Origin: Diabrotica undecimpunctata
Lineage: Eukaryota > Arthropoda > Insecta > Coleoptera > Chrysomelidae
Reading direction: 5' to 3'
Assembly (NCBI RefSeq): GCF_040954645.1
Contig: NC_092813.1
Coordinates: 16,222,136 to 16,286,135 of the forward strand
Length of the DNA stretch: 64,000 bases
The number at the start of each line of letters is the position of its first letter. Position 1 is the first letter of the stretch. A program made the position numbers and the translations under genes. Below are positions 56,979-64,000 of the stretch, piece after piece. The notes beneath the pieces are model-generated. The model did not search any database. It was not told where the DNA came from and saw only the letters and a list, made by a program, of their open reading frames with translations.

Positions 56979-57101
56979 CAGAGTGTAATATCCATCTTTG
57001 ACAAGGCGAAGGATTTTTGTCGGAAATCCGAACATTCTTAATCCATGAATTTTGTATGGTGATAAACCACATTTGTAATAACAACAAATATTTCCGGCCA
57101 T
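56979..57101 (-). CDS. THAP-like first coding exon (partial gene)
   Basis: On the minus strand a polypyrimidine-type acceptor (ttttttacag) directly precedes ATGGCC at 57101. 41 codons follow, then a donor-like CTG|GTTAGT at 56979/56978. The peptide begins MAGNICCYYKCG and has GLRMFGFPTK. A C-x3-C pair near the start followed about 15 residues later by a F-x-FP motif is the opening of a THAP zinc finger (C2CH); the distal C and H would lie in a later exon. THAP domains bind DNA in P-element transposases and derived proteins. It lies about 640 bp inside the right inverted repeat and reads inward, as a P transposase would. I found no later exon, so the gene may be incomplete. Confidence 0.5.
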
Positions 57102-57999
57102 CTGTAAAAAACCATTTATTTTTATGGAAGTAACATTATTTTAATTTAAAATCACTTTTTTCAAATATTATCGAATGTATGTATTATCCGGTAAAATTTA
57201 TTTCTAAATACCTAATTTGTTCATTTCTCATACAATGTTTTTTTATGTTTTAAACACATGTAATTAAAATGTTTTACTTACCCCGGACCAAATTTTCGTA
57301 ATACACTTCCAAATAAAATAAAATATTTAAATTCTTTAAACTTATTTAGATATAGGAAGATTTAGAAGCCACAGTACTTTTATGTACAATTTTAGTTGAC
57401 ACGATATTTACTAGTTGATAGTAATAACTCTATTTTAAATGAATATCTTAAGTGATTTAAGGTCTGATTTTTGTTACATGTTTATTTGTAAGTAAACCTG
57501 TTGCTACTATGTCAGTGAAATATTGCAACGCTGGTGAATTTAATGCAGGGGATCAAAAATGGACGTTTAGTTTAGTCTTTAACTTTTTCACATAGCACCA
57601 TCTAGTATAATGTATATCAAACAAACAATGGTATATTAAAATCTATGGAGACAGAAAGAGTGGTGACATCTAGTGACTGTCTCAATAGAATCAAACAAAT
57701 TTATACATTGCGTTGGCTAACTAGTCCTATTTAAACAATGCCAGTACTATAACGTTTAATATAAGTAAACACAGATAAGTGTACCTAGTAATAAGAATGA
57801 AAATGCTTAATAATTTTAACTTATATAACCAAATGATAAACAAAGAATAAGCTGTAAATATCCAATATCTGTTGATTAATAATAATAGAGAAAATACCAA
57901 ATCATAATCAAAACCGAGCCAAAACAATATTAGTCAAAATGGTAGATTAACTTTCATGGAAAACTTAAGTTAATATTCATCTGAGGAAGAGGATGCTAT
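57102..57999. other. Non-coding stretch across the right end of the P-like unit
   Basis: Contains the right inverted repeat (57713-57740) and target duplication. Between 57102 and 57712 there is probably a 5' UTR or intron of the THAP gene. 57748-57999 shows nothing recognisable. Confidence 0.4.
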
Positions 58000-58079
58000 G
58001 TCATCTACTGTATTATCTGGAAGTAAGTCCTTTATATGAAATTGACCAATTCGTCTATTTGTCTAATTGTCTTTTAATT

Positions 58080-58740
58080 CATACACTAAAGGAGATATTA
58101 CTCGAACAACAGCAAAGGGAATGTATTTCGGCAGAACTTAGCATAAATGGCATCACCCTTACTTATCTTTACAAAATTTCGCTTCAATACTCGATCGCCA
58201 ATAAAGAATCGCATGTCTTGTTTCCTCAAATTATACTGACTCTGATTTCTAAGGTAAGAGCTTTCAACTTTTTCCTAATGTGAGCGAAGAGTGGAGGTAA
58301 ATTTTGAAGATCATCCATACGATGAAGTTTCTCCGAAACTTGAGAAAGGGTTGCTGAATTCTCAGAAATTAATCCAAAATAATCACCTAACAAAGGAACA
58401 TGCCTACAAAAATTAACATAAGCTGGAGAACATTGAGTGACTTTATAAACAGAAGTTTGAATGGCTTGTGAATGCTTCGATTTACACGTTCAGTGTGATT
58501 AGCTTGCGGATGATAAGATGCATTATAGAAAATCTTTTGGATCTTAGATTCATTCAAAAGATCTTTAAAGGCTTTAGAAATGAATTGTGGACCATTGTCA
58601 CACGAAACTATTTGCGGAGTACCAAAAAGCAAGAAAACTTTTTCCTCTAAGAATTTTAAAATGGCTGGAGTTAGAAAAGTAGCCTTTCGAAGAGGACAAA
58701 CTAAAGGAAATTTGGTGAAGTAGTCTACAACTACCAAACA
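58080..58740 (-). pseudogene. Gypsy integrase core and C-terminus
   Basis: The clean frame 58737-58387 starts MVVVDYFTKFPLV (first Asp) and has SCDNGPQFIS (second Asp) and HPQANHTERVNRS (Glu), the complete D,D-35-E-type set. Broken sequence to about 58080 has SENSATLSQVSEKLH and, after shifts, a GDRVLKRN-like segment of the C-terminal domain. The upstream zinc-binding part lies in 58842-59309. Confidence 0.7.
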
Positions 58741-58841
58741 ATACGTATTACCTTAATAACTACGTGAATACGGTCCAATAAGATCGAAAGATATCACTTG
58801 CGAAGACAAATTAATGTTCCTAAATAGCCCATTAATTCAGC

Positions 58842-60250
58842 TTAAGGTAGGTTACTCGACTTGCATGTTGCACAAACTCTACATCTCGAAATGTATTTCT
58901 TAACTGAGTTGCGCAAACCAGGCCAGTCATGTAGCTCAGCTATCTTACTAAAATTTTTGTAGAAACCAAAGTGACCTGATGTCACATCATCATGAAAGGT
59001 TTTGAACACTTCATCCCTATTGGCTGTTGGGACTACTGTTTTCCAATCAGACATATTCGATAAAGACAGATATAAAAGATTGATATCGAACGTTCGTGAC
59101 AACGCGTCTGCAACCACAACTAACACGATTGGCTTTGCGATGCACAATACTATAATCAAAAACAGAAAGCCCACAAATCCATCGGGACAAACGCTGTGAT
59201 AGATTTTCCATGGAATGTAACCATAATAAAGAACTATTATCCGTGATGATAGTGAACTTACGACCTTCAATATAGTACCGAAAGGCATCCAGACCATGAA
59301 TAATTGCAAGAAGTTCTCTTTCTGCGGTGGAATAATTTTTCTGTGCTTTATTAAGCTTTTTGCTGGTATAAGCTATTGGGTGTTCCGAACCATCCTTTAT
59401 CTGAAATAGTACACCACCTGAAGCAGTGTTGGAATAATCTGTCATCAGATAAAAATGCTCTTTAAAATTCAGAGACGTCATGACAGGAGCACTAGTAAGA
59501 GCTTCTTTTATACGCCGGAAAGCATCATCGGCTTCTGAAGTCCATGTAATAGTTTGGCCTTTTTTCCTATTTTCAAGCAAATCTGTAAGTGGGGACAACA
59601 ACGTAGATTAAGACGGAACAAACCGACGATAATATCCACACATTTCCAATATCCTACGGACTTGGGTGGTAGTCTTAGGTTTAGGAAAGTCCTTAATGGC
59701 TGTAACTTTAACAGGATCTGTTCTTAAACCTTTACTATCGACTACATATCCTAAAAATTTAAGACTAGGACGACAAAACTAACACTTATCTAAATTAATA
59801 GTCAAATTAGCCTTTTTGAGACGTAAAAACAACTTATCTAAAATTTCCATATGAAGTGAAAAATCAGGAGTGACAACCAAAATGTCATCCAAATAATAAA
59901 AAACATAGGGTTCTTATTGAGGACCAATGACAAAATCCATCAAACGACACACTGTCTGAGAAGCTGAAACAAGACCGAAAGACATACTGACAAACTGGAA
60001 TAATCCTTTCCCACTGACTGCAATACATTATATTTTTTACTTTCCTTACTTAAAGGTATTTGAAGAAAAGCTTAAGATAGGTCGATAGAAGAAATGTACC
60101 TAGCATTCTGGAGTTTACTTAAACTGACATCTATCCGGGGAATAGGATAAGCATCCCGATTTGAAGTTATACTATTCAACTTTCGACCATCAAAGCAGAC
60201 ACCATCAAAGCAGACCCTAAAAGATCCTTCGTTTTCTTTGTTAACCACAG
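58842..60250 (-). pseudogene. Gypsy RT, RNase H and integrase zinc domain
   Basis: RT pieces (60250-59610) include IDLS.AFLQIPL, MSFGLVSASQTV and FYYLDDILVV (catalytic YLDD, about 59910), then LGYVVDSKGL. RNase H (59601-59047) has LMTDYSNTASGGVLFQ and STAERELLAIIHGL, with Ser where Ala often follows TD. The integrase zinc domain (about 59010-58850) has HDDVTSGHFGFYK and CRVCATCK. At least five shifts or stops separate these blocks, including one near 59605. Confidence 0.7.
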
Positions 60251-60531
60251 CGGACTACAGTAAGAAGACGTGGAAAATTCAATGATTTTTAACTCTAACA
60301 TGGAATCGATTTCCTTTCCCAAGTCAACTTGCCATGGCTGAGGAATAAGATACTGATATTGTCTAAAAGGTGTGGTATCACCTCATTAGTATAAGATATT
60401 TAGGAGGTACGACCTAACTTGTCTTTTGATGAAAGAGATACAAATTTAGGGATCATATTCTCTAATTACCTTTGTTCGGGACTAAATAAACTAGAAAAGT
60501 CCTGAATAGTAATAAGCATACACAGATTAAA

Positions 60532-60800
60532 TTAAGAAACAGAAAAATAAAAATTAAAACAATTTAGTGTGCTATTAAAAGCATTTAAGACATCGAAACC
60601 TGAAATTATAGAATTCTGAACTGAGGGAATAACATAGAATGTAATTTGCTTGCATAAATCTTCTACTGTGATTTCAGTTTCAAATTTGCCTGTAATAAAC
60701 TGAACTGTACCATCTGCAGTAGATACTTGTAGAGAAGAAATGGGCATAATAGAAATCTCAGCATTTTTCAATAAAGCTAATGAATGTGAACCTATCACAG
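60532..60800 (-). pseudogene. Gypsy protease remnant
   Basis: 88 codons contain SLQVSTADGTVQFITGKF, EITVEDLCKQITFYVIP and SIISGFDVLNAF, the flap and C-terminal part of a retroviral-type aspartic protease. The active-site DTG lies at the broken upstream edge; 'LLDSVSNISVIG' is readable at about 60830-60795, with Ser in place of the expected DTGA. It is therefore likely inactive. Confidence 0.6.
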
Positions 60801-60828
60801 AAATGTTTGAGACACTATCTAAAAGAGC

Positions 60829-61568
60829 TCAATGAGATTGTACTAAAATCTTAATAGGAAGATAGGGTCTATTATCATTATGTTTCTTCACTAATAATGA
60901 ATTCAAATCAAAACAATCCTTATCTGATTTGGAAGTATCTAGATGACGTGAAGAGTTAAAAGAAGAGGGCCGAGAAGTAGAAGGAAGGTGAGAAGACCAC
61001 GATAAAGTTTCTTCTAAACGTTTACACTTCTCCGTAATATCAGCTATACTAATGATCTCTACGAGGGCCAACTGCTGATGATAAAATGGCAATAGACATT
61101 TTAGGATTATCTTAATCTTTGCAGAATCTGTCAGAGGTGTTTCAAGGCGACTACAAATACCTAAAATATTATTTAATTATTTATAAATATCGTAACAGAC
61201 TCGTCTGGCTTCTGTTTACGATTTTTAATTTGATCTAAAAGGTCGTCTTGAAAAGAATAAGGTAGAAAATCAGACTTAAGTTTCTGAGCTATATCAGACC
61301 AATTTGAAAAATTATTGCTGTTATTCATAAACCACGTAAAAGCTGCACCTGAAACCAATTCTGCAGACGCTGCGAAGAGATCATCTTCACTCACTCCTCT
61401 CGACACACGAAGACATTCCACTCGATCCAAAAAGAAAATGACTTGGTCATATTGACCTTCAACAGAAAATGTATTGCCCCATTTATGAACCTGAATAGGT
61501 TTGGGTTGTAAAAATGCATTTTCCGCTTGGACAGAAGAGATTGGAGTTGATGTTGCTATTAAGCTCAC
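60829..61568 (-). pseudogene. Gypsy Gag (broken)
   Basis: The ATG at 61568 opens 131 codons with the capsid block FSVEGQYDQVIFFLDRVE, SGAAFTWFMNN and WSDIAQKLKSDFLP, a recognisable retrotransposon gag domain. After a break at about 61170, a second piece (61092-60829) has AKIKIILKC-like and Ser-rich sequence and no CCHC knuckle. It would have formed the particle shell. Confidence 0.7.
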
Positions 61569-61626
61569 TCGAGAATCAAGTTCGCCCGCTAGACTTAAGA
61601 TTCGGACAGAAAAAGAGCGTTGGAAG

Positions 61627-62072
61627 TGTTACGATAAATATTACGGCGTATAAAACTGTAAATATTTTATTACTAATTCTTTTCTATTTCTAGTAATTTC
61701 GGCGCTCAGTTGAAAGACCTGTTTACCTGAATGATGATGAGTCACCCACTATTCGAAATTTCCAGAGGCAGGCCGAATAAAACCAGCATGGGTGACTTTC
61801 TCGGCTCTTCGATGGGGGATCGCCACGATTCTCGAATAAAAGGATTTTATATTTAAAGAGGAATTTTGTTGTAAAGAGGACAGTTAGTTTTTGAACATCG
61901 CGTCGAGTTTTTAAAATGTAAATCACGTAGATAAATTAGATAATTATTAATGTAATATAAATTAGGTATATTGTGCAAATAAAGACTTTAAATAAACTTG
62001 TGTAAAGTATTATAAGTGTAGAACCTTTAATAATAAATAAAAACAATAAAGTAGATTAATAATAATATTACA
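61627..62072 (+). repeat. 5' LTR of the third Gypsy element
   Basis: About 446 bp, from TGTTACG to ATTACA. A TATA-like 'ttttatatttaaag' lies at 61846-61859 and an aataaa near 61978. No second LTR is in the window. The borders are inferred from TG...CA and the adjacent primer site. Confidence 0.6.
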
Positions 62073-62077
62073 ATAAT

Positions 62078-62091
62078 TGGTGTCAAAAGTG
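62078..62091 (+). promoter_or_regulatory. tRNA primer-binding site
   Basis: TGGTGTCAAAAGTG lies 5 bp after the LTR. It resembles the TGGTGTCAGAAGTGG type used by many insect Gypsy elements. Confidence 0.65.
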
Positions 62092-62136
62092 AATATAAAA
62101 TAAACTGTAAAAATAATTAGGATTTATAAGCTCACA

Positions 62137-63417
62137 GTGACTAATTTAAGCAGGCATCTCGAGAATAGAGAATTAGCTTCTACCGCAAAAAAGGCTGAGT
62201 TAGTCCAACGACTAAAGAACGCTTTGTAGCAAGATGGTTTAGATCCAGAAACTTATATATTTGAAGACAAACATGCTACTGTTATCTCATCGATTTCGAA
62301 ACTAGAGAACAAAGTTTCTGGTGACATCGCATCATTAGAGAACAAAGTTTCCGGCGATATTTCGAAAGTTTCCGGCGACATCGCATCATTAGAGACCAAA
62401 GCTTCTGACGATATTTCGAAAGTTTCTTCGGATGTAGCCAAAGTTTCTGGTGACATCGCATCATTAGAAGACAAAGTTTTTAACGAGATTTTTTCTCTGG
62501 AAAGCAAAGTTTCTACTAACATATCTTTGGAAATATCTAAAGTCATTTTTGATATGTCTGCCCTCGACGCGTTAAAAGGCCAAGTTGCTGCTAATATGTT
62601 GGCCTTCGAAGAAAAAATATATAAAGAGATGGAATGGAAGATGGAGGAAACAGAAACAGCAGAGAGAGGAAACAATCCAATTACAGTAGAGGCAAAAGAA
62701 GACGAGACGAAATGTAAGTTGGAAACACGGCCGAAATTTGAAGGAAGTGGAGGTTCTGTTCATGTTAAAGTCCCAACTTTCGACGGAAAATCGTCATGAA
62801 ACAACTACATGAAACAGTTCGAATCAGCTGCAAGAGCGAATGAATGGTCTGAAAAAGAAAAGACAGTAAACCTGACTATCGCTCTTCGAGGAGATGTCTT
62901 AGATGTGCTTCAGACCATAGCTGTAGAGGAGACGGATGATTTCGAACAATTGAAGAAGAGGTTGAATATGCGAGATGGCCACGAACATTTGAAGCATGTG
63001 TATCAGTCGCAGCTTAAAAATCGAAGACAAAAGAAAGATGAGGCTCTTCAAGAATATGAGGTAGATATTGCCAGATTAGTACGACATGCTTATCCAATAT
63101 CTCCCGAAAACATGATGGAGAAGCTGGACGTTCAAACGTTTATTGATGGTCTTCCTGATCATAAAATGCAGAGAACACTGCGATTAGCTCGTCACAAGAC
63201 GCTGGTTGATGTCTTATCCGCCGCCCTAGGATACGAGTCAGCTACACAGGCCTCTGGCGGTTACAGTAAAGTTAGGACTGTAAAAGAGGAAGGAGATAAA
63301 GATAAACTTGACCAGCTCGTTAATATGATGAAAAGTATGACATACAAGAAAACGAAGACCATAAGATGCTGGAATTGTGGCGAAAGAGGACACGTCGTGA
63401 AGATAGTGTATATGTAG
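62137..63417 (+). pseudogene. Gypsy Gag with SAP-like N-terminus, coiled coil and CCHC knuckle
   Basis: One frame runs from 62137, where GTG stands at the expected ATG. Residues about 2-30 (NLSRHLENRELASTAKKAEL...) resemble a SAP DNA-binding motif. TAG at 62227 follows. Then comes a run of about 11-residue repeats (SGDIASLENKV, SKVSGDIASLETK), a coiled coil. A TGA at 62797-62799 interrupts PTFDGKSS.NNYMKQF, where Trp is expected. The capsid part (62809 on) has RGDVLDVLQTI, FEQLKKRL and FIDGLPDHKMQRTL. CWNCGERGHV near 63370 is the start of a CCHC zinc knuckle; the final Cys and spacer are lost by a deletion that joins the protease. Confidence 0.75.
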
Positions 63418-63497
63418 ATGGAGAAATAAATGGTAAAAGGCATACGTTGTTGGTGGATACCGGAGCGACCAGAACCATTCTGCTAAAAACTTCATAG

Positions 63498-64000
63498 AAA
63501 ATCACCCTCTATCTTTCCCTCTAAACGTTGATCAACTTAACATGCTCCTAATGAATATCATGGGGTCAGCAGATCCTATAACCACAATTAAAGAATATAC
63601 CACAGACCTATCAGCTTTGTCCCATATGCTCAGTCAAGTTTATCCTCATTTAAAAGAAAGATCCATAAAACGTAAATTCAGGTCCATAATGAAAAATATC
63701 CATAATTATATTAACAGTGAGGCATCGGAAGTTGAAAGTGACACATCTCAGTTAAGCCAACATTAATTAAAAACATCCCTTGTTGTCTAGTCCTTTCTGA
63801 CTCTCTCAGCGCAGTCAAAGCTATGCAAAATGTATACCCTAAACACCCCATTGAGAAAATTATCAGGGCCAAATTATTAAAAGCTCAAGAAAATTTCAGA
63901 AGAGTCCACTTCCTATGAATACCATCTCATATAGGCATAGAAGGGAATGAAGAAGCAGATACTAGTGCGCGTAACGCTATCACCAGTGACACATCAGAAA
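63498..64000 (+). mobile_element. Non-LTR fragment: ORF1 C-terminus joined directly to RNase H
   Basis: 63530-63766 encodes QLNMLLMNIMGS, YPHLKERSIKRKFRSIM and an acidic end, the C-terminus of ORF1 of the same family as the antisense element at 52860-53060. From 63770 another frame gives LVLSDSLSAVKAMQNVY and, after a stop, IPSHIGIEGNEEADTSARNA, which is the second half of RNase H. The endonuclease, RT and first half of RNase H are missing between them, so the copy has a large internal deletion. It continues past the window end. Confidence 0.7.

Larger units (their letters stand above)
58000..61570 (-). mobile_element. Decayed Ty3/Gypsy element, coding region only
   Basis: On the minus strand the order is Gag (61568), protease, RT, RNase H, integrase and a GPY-like end near 58090. 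LTRs are not identified on either side. All genes are broken. It differs clearly from the Gypsy at 38868 in RT box (YLDD against YIDD) and Gag type. Confidence 0.75.
61627..63497 (+). mobile_element. 5' end of a third Ty3/Gypsy element (LTR, gag, start of protease)
   Basis: The LTR is at 61627-62072, the primer-binding site at 62078, gag at 62137-63417, then a short protease piece (LLVDTGATRTILL) to about 63480. The element stops abruptly and is joined to non-LTR sequence. It lies 58 bp from the Gag start of the antisense Gypsy, in the opposite direction. Confidence 0.75.

Noticed and set aside
57993..58283. Plus-strand 96-codon frame
   Set aside because: It is antisense to the degraded C-terminus of the Gypsy integrase.

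Overview
The window looks like insect nuclear DNA, possibly from a large beetle genome. The reasons are low GC, long AT-rich non-coding stretches, many (TA)n tracts and a dense mix of insect-style transposons. The organism cannot be fixed from the sequence alone. I find no convincing single-copy host gene, rRNA, tRNA or CRISPR array. Almost everything recognisable is a mobile element, a remnant of one, or a repeat.  Layout. 1-6850 is a satellite made of two related half-units of about 390 bp, split at 2009-4011 by a dead non-LTR retrotransposon. 6851-13441 holds an antisense non-LTR tail followed by a nearly full-length but broken I-like non-LTR element with RNase H. 13488-14122 is a short Tc1/mariner-type non-autonomous element. 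14981-16378 is an intact transposase gene with DD82E spacing (Sailor-like). 17290-24720 is an antisense non-LTR remnant split by a 6-kb DNA transposon (18507-24521) with inverted repeats of about 780 bp and a broken DDE+SWIM transposase. 24721-28017 has no recognisable gene. 28080-34300 is a candidate element with motif-rich ends. It contains exact 367-bp tandem repeats leading into an intact tyrosine-recombinase-like gene with a Myb/SANT-like tail (30180-31199). 34322-38816 is a non-LTR element with an intact ORF1 and a broken ORF2. 38868-46768 is a young Ty3/Gypsy element on the minus strand, with an intact pol. 46863-57740 is a 10.9-kb unit bounded by 28-bp inverted repeats and a 7-bp target duplication. 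A THAP-like exon sits near its right end, and inside it are a fold-back, a Penelope fragment and an antisense non-LTR element that is itself split by a 1466-bp hAT element with a perfect 8-bp target duplication. 58000-61570 is a decayed Gypsy element (minus). 61627-63497 is the 5' part of a third Gypsy element (plus), joined to a deleted non-LTR fragment that runs off the window.  The genes do not form a cellular pathway. Each belongs to its own element, and the nesting gives a relative chronology: the satellite predates its non-LTR insert, the P-like unit predates the non-LTR inside it, and that predates the hAT. The minus-strand Gypsy looks recent, with LTRs that are nearly identical apart from one indel. 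The pieces most likely to be functional or new are the tyrosine recombinase with its flanking architecture, the DD82E transposase, and the THAP-bearing 10.9-kb unit.
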